Origin: JAJDNH01 sp964552395
GTDB lineage: Bacteria > Acidobacteriota > Thermoanaerobaculia > Thermoanaerobaculales > Sulfomarinibacteraceae
Direction of reading: 5' to 3'
Assembly (NCBI GenBank): GCA_964552395.1
Contig: CAZKGM010000004.1
Span: 110,092 to 174,091, forward strand
Length of the DNA stretch: 64,000 nt
This document shows, in pieces, positions 25,342 through 34,793 of the stretch; position 1 is the stretch's first letter, and the number at the start of each line of letters is the position of its first letter. The translations under genes and the position numbers were made by a program. Below the pieces are notes generated by a model, which saw nothing but the letters and a program-made list of their open reading frames with translations, was not told where the DNA came from and ran no database searches.

Positions 25342-26697
25342 CTAGCCCAACGCGATCAGGAGCGCGGTCGAGATTGTGAAGTAGATCGTCAGTCCCAGAG
25401 AGTCGTTGATCGTCGATACCAGTGGCCCTGAGGCAATCGCGGGATCGACGCCGAGCAGGTCGAGAATCAGAGGCATCGAGCCGCCGAGCAGGCTGGCGGC
25501 CGACATTCCTACTGCCATGGCCGAGCCGACTGCGAGTCCGACCAGCGGGTTGCCGTGGAGGATAAAGGCGACGGCCGACTCGACAGCGCCGCATACGATT
25601 CCCATGATCAGGGCAACCGCCACCTCCCGGAGGACATGCGTCAGGTAGCGAGACTTGGACAGGGTGTCGAGGGCAAGCCGGCGGACTGTCGTAGTCGAGG
25701 ACTGGAGGGAGGTGTTGCCCCCCATCGCCATAATGGCCGGAGTGAAGATCGAGATCTGGTCGAACAGAGGTACCCGGTGAGCAAACAAACCCATCACTGT
25801 TGTCGACAGCTGTGTCCCCGCCAGGCAGACCAGGAGCCAGGGAAGACGGAAGCGCGCAATGTGGAGAAGCGACTCGGCTTCCTCCTCCCCGGCGGAGGAG
25901 CCGGCCATCTTGAAGATGTCTTCCGTCGCCTCTTCCTCGATGACGTCGAGGACATCGTCGACGGTCACGGCGCCCAGCAGACGATCGTCGGCACCGACGA
26001 CCGGGATTGCGAGGAAGTCATACTTCTCGACCAGGTCCGCTACCTCTTCCTGGTCCGCTTCGACCGGCACCGAGATGACGTCGGCCTTCATGATCTCGGC
26101 AAGAGTGGCATCGGGTCGAGCCGTCACGAGCCGCCGCAGGCGAACGATCCCACGGAGCCGGTGAGCTGCGTCCACGACGTAGACCGCTGCTGTCACGGTG
26201 GCGTCTCCGGCTGACCGGAGGACGTTGATGGCATCGTCAACCGTGACCGTCGCTGGCAGCGCCACCAGGTCCGGGTTCATGATGCCGCCCGCCGTGTCCT
26301 CGGGGTACTTCAGCAGGCTGCGGAGGACCCTCTCGTCCTCATGCGAGATGTTCTGGAAGAGCTCTTCGCTGTCAGCTACCTCGAGCTCACCGATCAGGTC
26401 AGCGGCCTCATCCCGGGGCATCGATTCGGCGATGCGCGCCAAACGCTCGCTGTCCATTTCCTCGATCAGCGCGGCTCGGATGGAGGTCGACGCGTCGTCG
26501 AGGACAGCGCCCGCGGTCTCGTTGTCGAGAGCGGCCACGAGCCGCTGGCGCTCCTCGTCAGAGAGGTACTCCAGCCACTCGGCAATGTCCTCCGACCTGA
26601 CCAGCTGGAGGAAGATCTGCAACGCCTCTTCCTCGCCCTCGCAAAGCAATGGCCGCAGCTCGTCGACGAGGTTCCGCGTGGTGATCAGGTCCGACAT
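25342..26697 (-). CDS. mgtE: Magnesium transporter MgtE
   Basis: A 451-residue MgtE: an alpha-helical N domain (~1-135), paired CBS domains (~135-260) that sense Mg2+, and a five-helix pore domain (~290-451) with the family signature PAIMAMGGNTSLQSSTTTVR and a conserved pore-lining Asp/Asn-rich stretch near the C-terminus. GGAGGA precedes the ATG. It follows pilT after 156 nt; a TATGAT at 26720-26715 could give it its own promoter. I saw no M-box-like Mg2+ riboswitch in the short leader. Confidence 0.93.
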   Translation of the reverse strand: MSDLITTRNLVDELRPLLCEGEEEALQIFLQLVRSEDIAEWLEYLSDEERQRLVAALDNETAGAVLDDASTSIRAALIEEMDSERLARIAESMPRDEAADLIGELEVADSEELFQNISHEDERVLRSLLKYPEDTAGGIMNPDLVALPATVTVDDAINVLRSAGDATVTAAVYVVDAAHRLRGIVRLRRLVTARPDATLAEIMKADVISVPVEADQEEVADLVEKYDFLAIPVVGADDRLLGAVTVDDVLDVIEEEATEDIFKMAGSSAGEEEAESLLHIARFRLPWLLVCLAGTQLSTTVMGLFAHRVPLFDQISIFTPAIMAMGGNTSLQSSTTTVRRLALDTLSKSRYLTHVLREVAVALIMGIVCGAVESAVAFILHGNPLVGLAVGSAMAVGMSAASLLGGSMPLILDLLGVDPAIASGPLVSTINDSLGLTIYFTISTALLIALG

Positions 26698-26853
26698 CGG
26701 TCCTCCGGGGGCTCATCATACATGAGGCTAGAGGCCTGGCCGGAAACCCCAGTGTCGTCCGCAGGTGGAACGTCAGGGGACCCTGCGGGACAGAGAACAC
26801 CACCGACAGATCGAAGACCCAGCCGCTTCCGTGGGCCTCTGCGCCGCGGGATC

Positions 26854-28293
26854 CTAACGCTTGAAGAAGCCTGTGGGAGCCTTGCCGCCGGACGCCTCGC
26901 TCAGCCGCTGATTGAGGTCTCGGATGCGTTCGTTGAGGGCGTTGACCTTCTGGTTGGACTCCTCACGAAGTCGCTGGTTCTCGGCCTGCGCCTGCTCGAG
27001 CTTGTGCTGGAGCTCACCCGATGAGCCGTTTTCTGCCTGGACTATCTTCCTGAGGTCAGCCAGCTCAGTGGTGAGGCTGGAGATTGTCTCGTCCTTTTCT
27101 TGCACCTTGAGCCGGTGACGCTCCTCCGCTTCCTCGTACAGGCGCTTGACCTCCAGCAGCTCGGTAATCTGCGAAAAATCCGCCGGTGATGGTGCCATGG
27201 CACCCTCCCTGAACCTCTCTTCGATGGATGGGAAAAGCTTGCGAAGCTTCAGAGACAGATCCTCTGGATCGGTAGATGCCTCGAGGGCCTGGTCGTATGA
27301 GATGACCCCGTGTGCTAACAGAGCGATCAACGACTGGTTCATGCTCTGCATCTTGAAGTACGAAACCGACTTCTCGATCTCCTCGTGGATCTCCTTGATC
27401 TCACCGTGCTCGATGTGCTTTGAGATTTTCGGTGAGTTGAGCAGGATCTCGACAGCAGGGATGAGCCCCGGCTCGTCGATCCGGGGCACCAGGTTCATGG
27501 ACACTACGGCCTTGAGCACGAGGGCCAGCTGGCTGCGGACCTGGGCCTGCTGCTCGGCTGTGAACGAGTCGATAACCCGATCGATCGTCTGCGATGCCGA
27601 GTTTGTGTGGAGCGTGGAGAAGACGAGGTGTCCCGTTTCAGCTGCCGTGATCACGGTGGACATGGTCTCCAGGTCCCGCATTTCGCCGACCATGATGACG
27701 TCCGGATCCTGGCGCATGGTGTTGCGAAGAGCTTCTCTGAACGCCGGTGTGTCGGTCCCCACCTCGCGTTGAGAGACGGTGGCCCGGTCGTCGGTGAAGA
27801 GGAACTCGATCGGGTCCTCAATCGTCACGACGTGGCACGCCCGGGTCTGCGTGATTCGCTGGATGAGGGCGGCGAGCGTGGTGGACTTGCCCGAACCGGT
27901 CGGACCGGTCACCAGCACCAGCCCGCCCGGATACTCAGTGAAGGAGTCCAGCACGTCGGGCAGATGCAGGTCCGCGACGCTCTTGATGTCGAAGGGAATA
28001 CGACGGAACACTCCGGCCACCGTGCCGCGCTGCTGATAGAAGTTGCAGCGGAAGCGTGCAACTCCGGGAAGACCGTAGCCCAGGTCAACCGCCTGGTGAT
28101 CCTCAAAGCGCTGTAGCTGCGCCGGTGTCAGGATTCCGAGGAGCAGCTCGCGCACCGTTTCCGGCTTCAGGGGCTCCGCCTTGAGGGGGATGAGCCTCCC
28201 CTGAATGCGGAGCAGAGGTGGCCGGGTCGGCTTCAAGTGCAGATCCGACGCACCCTTCTTGGTCATGAACATCAGCAGCTCGTTCAGCTCCAC
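26854..28293 (-). CDS. pilT: Type IV pilus retraction ATPase PilT with C-terminal coiled coil
   Basis: Secretion-type hexameric ATPase that retracts type IV pili. Motifs are Walker A GPTGSGKSTT (~130), Asp box TIEDPIEF, Walker B VGEMRDLETM and His box HLVFSTLHTNSA. The core matches PilT up to ~350, but the protein runs to 479 residues: the last ~115 are strongly charged heptad-like sequence (from ITELLEVKRLYEEAEERH onward), a predicted coiled coil not found in ordinary PilT. GTG start with GGAGG 8 nt upstream. No other pilus genes are in the window. Confidence 0.92.
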   Translation of the reverse strand: MELNELLMFMTKKGASDLHLKPTRPPLLRIQGRLIPLKAEPLKPETVRELLLGILTPAQLQRFEDHQAVDLGYGLPGVARFRCNFYQQRGTVAGVFRRIPFDIKSVADLHLPDVLDSFTEYPGGLVLVTGPTGSGKSTTLAALIQRITQTRACHVVTIEDPIEFLFTDDRATVSQREVGTDTPAFREALRNTMRQDPDVIMVGEMRDLETMSTVITAAETGHLVFSTLHTNSASQTIDRVIDSFTAEQQAQVRSQLALVLKAVVSMNLVPRIDEPGLIPAVEILLNSPKISKHIEHGEIKEIHEEIEKSVSYFKMQSMNQSLIALLAHGVISYDQALEASTDPEDLSLKLRKLFPSIEERFREGAMAPSPADFSQITELLEVKRLYEEAEERHRLKVQEKDETISSLTTELADLRKIVQAENGSSGELQHKLEQAQAENQRLREESNQKVNALNERIRDLNQRLSEASGGKAPTGFFKR

Positions 28294-28329
28294 TCGGAAG
28301 ACCTCCGGCTCAAACTGACAGATACCATG

Positions 28330-29577
28330 TTACCGCAGCGACCAGCGTTGCAGCCAGCGCCGCGCCCCAGAGGTGCTGCGGACGTGTCCCCGGACCTGCG
28401 CCCTGACAAGATGACGAGCCGCCAAGCCGACCGCGGGGCCCGGAGGTAGTTCCAGCAACTCCATGATCTGGCTGCCGTCGAGCAGCGGGGTTGGGTACAG
28501 GAGCGACGCTCCGCTTCGCAGCCACTGGCGCCACCACCGCCGCCACGGGTGTGATGCGCAACCGGCGGTCACGGCGACCGCGCTGGCAAGCGCCAGCACA
28601 GCGGGGAAGGCCCGGCCGCTCATGAAGATCACTTCCCGGCGTTCCGCCGCCGGTGCCGTGGCGATAGCCAGAGATCGCTCCAGCAGGGAGGCCGCTCTGG
28701 AGGCCTGAAGACGCAGGTTGCGCGGCCAGGCGAAGGCGGCGGCCCCGTCCCCATCGCGGATGTCCCACGCATCCATCAGGAGGCCGATCCTGGCGGCGTC
28801 ACCAGCCACCGCCAGGGCGGCTGGGACGGGGTGCCGGCGGTGGTGTCCCATGAGGCTGGCCGCGGGGACGAGAGGTACGAGTCGGGGAGATGTTCGGCCA
28901 GCCCCTTGCGGGGTGATGTGGGCGAGGAGGCCGAACCGAAAAGCGATGACGAGACCGACAGCCGGCGACGGCGCTCGCAGCAGAGCCACGAGCTCCTGGC
29001 CAATCCGTTCCGGCGGTGCACGGTTGAGGGCGGGGGCTAGGATGGTCAGCCATTCGGCCGTCTCCGGGTCGAGCCGGAATCCCGTCATCTCGGCCAGAAA
29101 CCTCGCGGCGCGCAGGAGCCGGATGGGATCACTACGGAGGTTCTGCGGGGAGACGGCTCGCAGTCGCTTGTCGGCGATGTCACCGAGCCCACCCACGAGG
29201 TCGATCACCGGTCCGTCCGGGAGCCGCCAGAGCAGAGCGTTGCAGGTGAAGTCCCGCCGATACGCGTCGTCCGACAACGGCAGGCCATCGAGGGGCCAGA
29301 GATCCACCTTGGTGTGGTGGGTCTCCAGGCGCCAGACGGCTCGCGGGGGGCGCCCAATCAGGTGGCCCCGGGCGCCAACCACCGGTTCGAGGGACCTCGC
29401 TACCGCTTCAGATGCAGATGCGGAGGCGTCGATGACGAGGTCGATGTCCGAGCTCGGGCGTTCCAACAGGCTGTCTCGGAGGTAGCCGCCGGTCAGCCAG
29501 GCCGGAATCGGCTTCAGCCGGCGCCACAGCTCCTGAAGGCGCCTGTCATCACGGAGCCTGGAGAGCGGCTCGGTCAT
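28330..29577 (-). CDS. tRNA nucleotidyltransferase/poly(A) polymerase family protein
   Basis: A 415-residue class II nucleotidyltransferase. The N-terminal palm has GGYLRDSLL and SDIDLVID (metal-binding Asp pair), then RRDFTCNAL and SDPIRLLRAARF, the hallmarks of CCA-adding enzymes and bacterial poly(A) polymerases. The C-terminal half is poorly conserved and carries no HD domain I can recognise. The ATG at 29577 lies 29 nt inside the end of the kinase gene. Whether it adds CCA, or only CC or A, or poly(A) cannot be told from sequence alone. Confidence 0.8.
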   Translation of the reverse strand: MTEPLSRLRDDRRLQELWRRLKPIPAWLTGGYLRDSLLERPSSDIDLVIDASASASEAVARSLEPVVGARGHLIGRPPRAVWRLETHHTKVDLWPLDGLPLSDDAYRRDFTCNALLWRLPDGPVIDLVGGLGDIADKRLRAVSPQNLRSDPIRLLRAARFLAEMTGFRLDPETAEWLTILAPALNRAPPERIGQELVALLRAPSPAVGLVIAFRFGLLAHITPQGAGRTSPRLVPLVPAASLMGHHRRHPVPAALAVAGDAARIGLLMDAWDIRDGDGAAAFAWPRNLRLQASRAASLLERSLAIATAPAAERREVIFMSGRAFPAVLALASAVAVTAGCASHPWRRWWRQWLRSGASLLYPTPLLDGSQIMELLELPPGPAVGLAARHLVRAQVRGHVRSTSGARRWLQRWSLR

Positions 29578-31561
29578 CGTCCACACCCTCCTCCTCCGGC
29601 CAGCGTGGTAACGAGGCATTGAAGACGCTGCCCTGTCCGGCCAGACTGTCTACCTGCAGCTTGCCGCCGAGAGCGCTCATGATGCGTTGGCAGATCGCGA
29701 GGCCAAGGCCCGAGCCGGCCCGCTCTCCCGAGGCAGTACGTTCCCCGCGGACGAAGGGATCGAAGATGTGTGGGAGCTTCTCCTCCGGAATCCCGGCTCC
29801 GGTGTCGCACACCTTGATGTCAACCGTGTCCACCTTCTGCCCGATCTCGAGGGCCACCGAACCACCGGTTTGTGTGTACTTGAGGGCGTTGTCGGTCAGG
29901 TTCTGCAAGACCTGGAGAATGCGCTGCGGGTCGGCCCGGACGGCGCCCACCCGCTCGGGGATCCTGGCAGTCAGAGTGACTCCGGCCTTGGCAGCCATGG
30001 GTTGCATCTCCTCCACCACCTGCCGAACCAGCGACGCGATCTCGACACGTTGGATATTGAGCGGTATCTGACCGCTCTCGAGGGCAGCGAGGTCGACAAG
30101 ATCGGAGACCAGGTGCCGCAGTCGGAGAACCGCCTCGTGAGCAATCTGGACGAAAGCCAGCTGTTGCTCGCTCAACCCCTCTGACAGATCCGAGGTCAGA
30201 ATCTCGAGGTAGCTTTGCACGATGGTCAACGGTGTCTTGAGCTCGTGTGATGAGGCAGCCAGAAAGTGGGACTTGAGCTCCTCGAGCTCCTCGAGGTGCT
30301 GGTGCGCCTGCTCTAGCTCCTCGATCTGGCGCCGGAGCGTGGTCCGCATCCGCTCCTCGCGCTTCTGCGCGTCAGCAAACGGACGGAGATCGATCAGCCC
30401 GACAAGCCACCGAGACGCAACGGAGTCGTCGACCGCTCCCTCGACCGCCTTCACCGGCAACGGGTGGCCGCCGGGACCCGGCACCGTCGTGGTGCCTGTC
30501 GGATGATGAAGGAGGTGGGAAAGCTCGAGGGTGATGATCTCCTCCGGTGGGCGTCCCAGGAGCCTTGCGGCGGCAGGGTTGGCGCGGAGGACTCGACCAT
30601 GGTCGTCAAGCAGCAGGGTGGGCACGGGAATGGCACCCATCAGGCGCTCGATAGGTGCGTCGACACTGTCGTCATCCAGAGCACGGAGGGCGACCCGAAG
30701 GTGGGGGACGAGAGGATGGACAGACACGCCGAAGGCCGAGAATCGATGGTTCGGCCTGGAGCTGGTGGTGAGCTCATACGGTACGTACGGAAGCGGCTGA
30801 TCGGCCTCCAGCATGTCCTGGATACGGCTCCAAGCTCGAGCCCGGTCGCCGAAGTGGACGAGCTCGGCGACGTGTCTGCCGATGATGTTGGCGCCCAGCT
30901 CCCCGAAGATCGCCGTCGGTCTCCCGAACGCGCGCAGGATCCGCCCATCGGGTGCAATGTCGATCACCGCATCGGCCATGCGCAAGCACAGTCGGCTCCA
31001 GGCATCGTCCTGCCGTTCCGCGAGGCGGCTCTCCGCGGCATGAGTCAGCAGGTGAGAGGCTGCGGTGATCAGGGCGAGCTCCGGCTCATGCAGTGCTGAT
31101 TCGTGGCTTGTCGTGCGTAGGATGAGTGGCATGCCGTCGAGCATGAATGGGACGGCGGCGATGCTCGTGATTCCGGAGGCGTTCAGGGGCTCGCGCACGG
31201 AGGTCAAGAGCGGTGACCGTGCGACCTGTGAGATGAGCAGTGGCTCCCCTGTGGCGAGCACATGGACGAGCTCGGGGTAGCGGTCGAGGGAGATGAGAAG
31301 GTCGCCGACCCTCTCGTCGTCGGAAGAGGCCAGTACCCGCAGCGTGTCCTCGCCGATGCGAGCTACGATCGAGACCCGAGCTGTCGGTAGTAGTGAGGCG
31401 AGGCCCGCAACCGCCGCATGCAACCCAGCGGCAACCGGCTTCGTCGTTGCGACTTGCTCGCACAGCCTTCGCAGCTCGCGCCATGCTCCAGGGTCGACAT
31501 GTTCCGAGAGCTCGCTGCAGGGGTGACAGTCACCGTGACGTGGTAACATCTCAGCGCTCAT
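29549..31561 (-). CDS. Soluble GAF-PAS-PAS histidine kinase
   Basis: A 670-residue cytoplasmic kinase without transmembrane segments. A GAF-like domain occupies ~35-180, two PAS-like segments ~190-300 and ~305-415, a short coiled coil ~415-435, then HisKA with SSHELKTPLTIV (~440) and HATPase with NLTDNALKYTQ, DTGAGIP and GSGLGLAIC. ATG at 31561 is chosen; an in-frame ATG at 31549 is possible. TATACT at 31580-31575 on this strand gives a leader of about 7 nt. No response regulator is adjacent; the stop overlaps the nucleotidyltransferase gene. Confidence 0.88.
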   Translation of the reverse strand: MSAEMLPRHGDCHPCSELSEHVDPGAWRELRRLCEQVATTKPVAAGLHAAVAGLASLLPTARVSIVARIGEDTLRVLASSDDERVGDLLISLDRYPELVHVLATGEPLLISQVARSPLLTSVREPLNASGITSIAAVPFMLDGMPLILRTTSHESALHEPELALITAASHLLTHAAESRLAERQDDAWSRLCLRMADAVIDIAPDGRILRAFGRPTAIFGELGANIIGRHVAELVHFGDRARAWSRIQDMLEADQPLPYVPYELTTSSRPNHRFSAFGVSVHPLVPHLRVALRALDDDSVDAPIERLMGAIPVPTLLLDDHGRVLRANPAAARLLGRPPEEIITLELSHLLHHPTGTTTVPGPGGHPLPVKAVEGAVDDSVASRWLVGLIDLRPFADAQKREERMRTTLRRQIEELEQAHQHLEELEELKSHFLAASSHELKTPLTIVQSYLEILTSDLSEGLSEQQLAFVQIAHEAVLRLRHLVSDLVDLAALESGQIPLNIQRVEIASLVRQVVEEMQPMAAKAGVTLTARIPERVGAVRADPQRILQVLQNLTDNALKYTQTGGSVALEIGQKVDTVDIKVCDTGAGIPEEKLPHIFDPFVRGERTASGERAGSGLGLAICQRIMSALGGKLQVDSLAGQGSVFNASLPRWPEEEGVDDDRAALQAP

Positions 31562-31756
31562 GGGATCCGTCCGGAGTATACACCCCGAATTGGCAGGTTC
31601 GAGACGGACCACGGCGCGTGCGGGCTGGCACGCCGAGCGGGGTACCTCCCGGACGCGTTACGGCTGTCCACGGTGAATAGGGGCGGTCTCGAGTCGACCG
31701 GCGTTGGCCCGCGAGCGAACGGAACCGTCGGCGGGACGCCCTCCGGGAGTGGCCGG

Positions 31757-33604
31757 ATGTGGGTGGCTGGTGCCCGCGTAGCAGGCGCGGTCGTGATGGC
31801 GCTGCTGCTGTTGGAACCAGCGGTGGTTCGTGGGGCGCGGGCTGAGCCGCGACACCTTGAGGTTACTCTGACGCCACACAGATCGGTGGCGTGGGAGCGC
31901 GGGCGAGGCCCGGTGCTGGCCGTTCTGCCCAGTCGCGGCGATGGGTGGTTCAGCCTTGCCCGGCGCTACTGTGGGACGACCGCGTTGCTTCGCCGACTTC
32001 GCGCAGCCAACCCGCGGCTCCGCGAGCCCCTGCGCGGTGTCCCCGTGCAGGTTCCGCTCGAGATTCTGCGGGGTGATCTCAGGTTAGCGGCGATCCGGGG
32101 GGTCTTTCCTGCCGATCGACGTATCATGGCCGGCTGGCAGCACTGGCCTCTGGACCCCTTCGGAGGGGGAGAGGAGAGCTGGAGCTGGCTCGCCGAGCTG
32201 TTTACCGGGAAGCCGGGCAATGCGGAGCTCCTGCGCCGTGCCAACCGGGCCCTCGGACGGGGCTCGCCCCGACGTGGGGTGCCGATGGTGATCCCGGAGG
32301 CAGTGCTGCTCTCCGTCTTCCGGCGGGTGCCTCCGGAGGCCACGGCGACGCCAACTCCACAGCCGACGCCGCTGCCGACGCACACTCCGACGCCTCTCGC
32401 CGTCCCGACCCGTTCGCCCGAACCGCAACGAACCGCCGGGGCGACCGCGGCGGCTAGGGCAGAGAAACGCGCGGTCTCCCCCCTGACCTACGGCCGCGAC
32501 CTCGAGGGTGAGTATGCCGCCTACCGACTCCGCCGGGGCGAAGCGCTCTATTCGGCGGTTGTAGTTCGTTTCACGGGCCAGCTTCATGCGGCCGAGGTCA
32601 ACGCGACGGCCGCTATCATTGCCCAGAGATCGCGGATCAAGGACGTGACGGCCATCCCGGTAGGTTATCCGGTTCGGATCCCGGTCGATCTCCTCCTACC
32701 GGAGTACCTGCCGCCCGGAAACCCGCGACGGGCCGCTTGGGAGCGCGAGCAGAAGGAGCTGGGTCGTTTCGTCGAGGTCGTTCGGGCGGCGAACCTCACG
32801 GGTGTGCACGTGATTCTCGATGCAGGACATGGCGGCAACGATTCTGGCGCCACGGTCGACGGTGTGTGGGAGTCGACCTATGCGTACGATCTCCTGTGTC
32901 GCGTTAAACGCGACCTCGAGCAACATACCAAGGCGACGGTCTGGACCACGATGAAGGACGAAAGCCGTGGATACCAGGTTGTCGATCGGGATGTCCTCGA
33001 GCAGGACCGTGATCAGGTCCTGCTGACCCACCCACCGTATCGCCTCGAGGATCCAACCACCGGTGTACATCTCCGCTGGTACCTCGCCAACGACATCATC
33101 CGCGGGCTCTTGAGCTCGGGCGTACCCCGTTCGAAGATCGTGTTCCTGTCGTTCCACGCGGATTCGCTCCACCCGAGCGTGAGGGGGACAATGGCGTATG
33201 TGCCTTCACGGTATCTCCGTCCCAAGTCCTTCGGCGTGGGACGGAAGGTGATGCGGGAGTACCGCGAGTACCGTCGCGATCCCAGAGTGAGGCTCAGCGC
33301 CCGGCTCAAGGCTCGGACCGAAGCGTCGTCGCGGCGGCTGGCAGAGAGGCTCATCGAGGCTCTGCGACGCGAAGGGCTGGAGGTCCACCCCTACGAGCCG
33401 ATCAGAGACTCGGTGTTGCGCGGCCGGAGGCGCTGGGTGCCGGCCGTGCTGCGCTACTCCCTGGCCCAGAACGCGGTGTTGATCGAGTGCTGCAATCTCG
33501 CCAATGAGAGGGACCGCCATCTGCTCCTCAAGCGCAGCTGGCGCGAGCGATTCGCCCGAGCCGTGGTCGGCGGCGTGGCCAGGACCTTCGCCAACGGGTC
33601 CTAG
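31757..33604 (+). CDS. Exported N-acetylmuramoyl-L-alanine amidase (Amidase_3) with LysM-like regions
   Basis: Predicted peptidoglycan amidase of 615 residues. ATG 31757 (GGGAG 7 nt upstream) begins a signal peptide (WVAGARVAGAVVMALLLLEP). A LysM-like region follows, then a Thr/Pro linker (PTPQPTPLPTHTPTP, ~195-225), another LysM-like region (~248-315) and a C-terminal Amidase_3 domain with zinc ligands in LDAGHGGNDSGA, a Glu in VWESTYA, His in LSFHADS and catalytic Glu in LIECCNLAN. The amidase domain has an insertion around YVPSRYLRPKSFGVGRK. The TAG stop is formed by the first bases of a palindromic element, so the natural C-terminus may have been altered. Confidence 0.85.
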   Translation: MWVAGARVAGAVVMALLLLEPAVVRGARAEPRHLEVTLTPHRSVAWERGRGPVLAVLPSRGDGWFSLARRYCGTTALLRRLRAANPRLREPLRGVPVQVPLEILRGDLRLAAIRGVFPADRRIMAGWQHWPLDPFGGGEESWSWLAELFTGKPGNAELLRRANRALGRGSPRRGVPMVIPEAVLLSVFRRVPPEATATPTPQPTPLPTHTPTPLAVPTRSPEPQRTAGATAAARAEKRAVSPLTYGRDLEGEYAAYRLRRGEALYSAVVVRFTGQLHAAEVNATAAIIAQRSRIKDVTAIPVGYPVRIPVDLLLPEYLPPGNPRRAAWEREQKELGRFVEVVRAANLTGVHVILDAGHGGNDSGATVDGVWESTYAYDLLCRVKRDLEQHTKATVWTTMKDESRGYQVVDRDVLEQDRDQVLLTHPPYRLEDPTTGVHLRWYLANDIIRGLLSSGVPRSKIVFLSFHADSLHPSVRGTMAYVPSRYLRPKSFGVGRKVMREYREYRRDPRVRLSARLKARTEASSRRLAERLIEALRREGLEVHPYEPIRDSVLRGRRRWVPAVLRYSLAQNAVLIECCNLANERDRHLLLKRSWRERFARAVVGGVARTFANGS

Positions 33605-33766
33605 TGCCCTGTTCGGAAAACCCCGGTGCACTCTCCGCGGGCCACGCGGCCCCTGGCTGCGTTGCTCCTCCTCGAAGTAGCCTGGCTACGACTTCGTCGT
33701 CGCCCCTCGCCAGGAGCCACACTGCCTCCGCGAAGAGCACATGGAACTTCCCAAACAGGACACTAG
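33601..33766. mobile_element. 166-bp palindromic MITE-like element bounded by CTAG
   Basis: The segment begins and ends with CTAG. Its termini are inverted repeats: the first 18-19 bases (CTAGTGCCCTGTTCGG...) match the complement of the last 19 (CTAGTGTCCTGTTTGG...) at 16 positions. The similarity continues inward, and the centre GTAGCC-T-GGCTAC falls at 33683, the midpoint of the element. It codes for nothing evident. It could be a non-autonomous transposon remnant or a large hairpin. The left end supplies the stop codon of the amidase gene. Confidence 0.7.
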
Positions 33767-33846
33767 AGGTCCTGCCCTTGACGCGGTGGGGTGGGCGACC
33801 GCACATTGAGAAAAGGACCGCGAATTCGGGTCCGGGAGGTGAGGCC

Positions 33847-34140
33847 ATGCGTGCCTATTTGGTGTTCACCGGGACGGGTCCGATCCTCGTCTTGACCACC
33901 TATCCCGATATCGGAGATGAGCGGCTGGTCGAAAAGCTGCGCCAGAAGGGAATCGCCAAGTTCATAGCCTACGAGGTGCCCCTGGAGCACGTGAAGCGAC
34001 TGTACGGTGTGCCGTTCGACGTCATCGCCTCCGACCTGGAGCAGACGGAGGACATGAGGGTCCTCGACTTCAACGGTCACCACATTTTCAGCAACTTCTC
34101 CCTCCAGGAGCTTGGCGAGCCGCTGAAGTGCGGTGACTAG
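33847..34140 (+). CDS. Small conserved-looking protein of unknown function
   Basis: A 97-residue protein starting MRAYLVFTGTGPILVLTTYP, with a good ribosome site (GGGAGGTGAGG) before the ATG. It appears to be a compact alpha/beta protein (an early beta-rich hydrophobic segment, an amphipathic helix around ERLVEKLRQKG, and an acidic C-terminal half) with a single Cys near the end. No transmembrane helix or known motif is seen. It stands alone between the palindromic element and the converging maf gene. I do not recognise the family. Confidence 0.65.
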   Translation: MRAYLVFTGTGPILVLTTYPDIGDERLVEKLRQKGIAKFIAYEVPLEHVKRLYGVPFDVIASDLEQTEDMRVLDFNGHHIFSNFSLQELGEPLKCGD

Positions 34141-34177
34141 GCAATTGTAGGGCATTGGCCCTCGGTGCGAGCCGGAC

Positions 34178-34792
34178 CTACTCGACAAGGTCCCAGAGGT
34201 TGAGGCCGAGGTGTGAGTAGAGCTCCTCGAGCCGATGCAGCGGCAACCCGATCACGGTGCTCGGCGAGCCCCCGACCCTGGCGACGAAGAGCCCCCCGCG
34301 ACCCTGAACGGCATAGGCGCCGGCTTTGTCGAGCGGCTCCCCGGTACCGACATACCACGCGATGGCCCGCTCCTCGAGCCGTCGGAAGCGAACGGTTGCC
34401 GTGTCAACCAGAGTTGTGCAGCGTCCCCGAAGGGCCAAGGCCGCCCCAGTGTGAACCTGGTGAACGCGCCCCGAAAGGGTCCGGAGCATGTCGGCGGCGG
34501 CCTCCGCCGAGCCCGGCTTGCCGAGGATGCGCCCGTCGAGCTCGACCACCGTGTCGGCCGCCAGCACGGGCCTGTCGGGATACCGGCCCGCAACCTCGAG
34601 CGCCTTGTCTCGGGCGGAACGTTCGGCGAAGGCCCGGCCCTCCTCCCCACGGCTGGGTACTTCCTCGACGTCGGCGGGGACGACCTGAAAAGGAAGCCCG
34701 AGGAGACTGAGCAGGTCATGCCGGCGAGGCGAGCCGCTCGCGAGAACTGTCGCCGTTCGGCTCGGGGAGCTGACCGCGGGAGGGCTACCCAT
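34178..34792 (-). CDS. maf: Maf-like nucleoside triphosphate pyrophosphatase
   Basis: A 204-residue Maf/HAM1-fold protein that would hydrolyse dTTP/UTP or modified nucleotides to monophosphates. Signatures are LASGSPRRHDLLS (~18), ADTVVELDGRILGKP (~80), and DKAGAYAVQGRGG (~155). The ATG at 34792 lies 1 nt after the stop of the NfeD-like gene, ending the ycf46-kinase-pseudouridine synthase-nfeD-maf run. It converges with the small unknown gene, with a short AGGGC/GCCCT hairpin between them. Confidence 0.93.
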   Translation of the reverse strand: MGSPPAVSSPSRTATVLASGSPRRHDLLSLLGLPFQVVPADVEEVPSRGEEGRAFAERSARDKALEVAGRYPDRPVLAADTVVELDGRILGKPGSAEAAADMLRTLSGRVHQVHTGAALALRGRCTTLVDTATVRFRRLEERAIAWYVGTGEPLDKAGAYAVQGRGGLFVARVGGSPSTVIGLPLHRLEELYSHLGLNLWDLVE

Positions 34793-34793
34793 G

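Noticed and set aside
26698..26853. Mg2+ riboswitch (M-box) before mgtE
   Set aside because: The gap is 156 nt and shows none of the conserved M-box architecture I could recognise.
33604..33846. N-terminal extension of the 97-residue protein through the palindromic element
   Set aside because: The frame stays open by chance, but the strong ribosome site at ATG 33847 and the non-coding palindrome upstream argue for the shorter protein.
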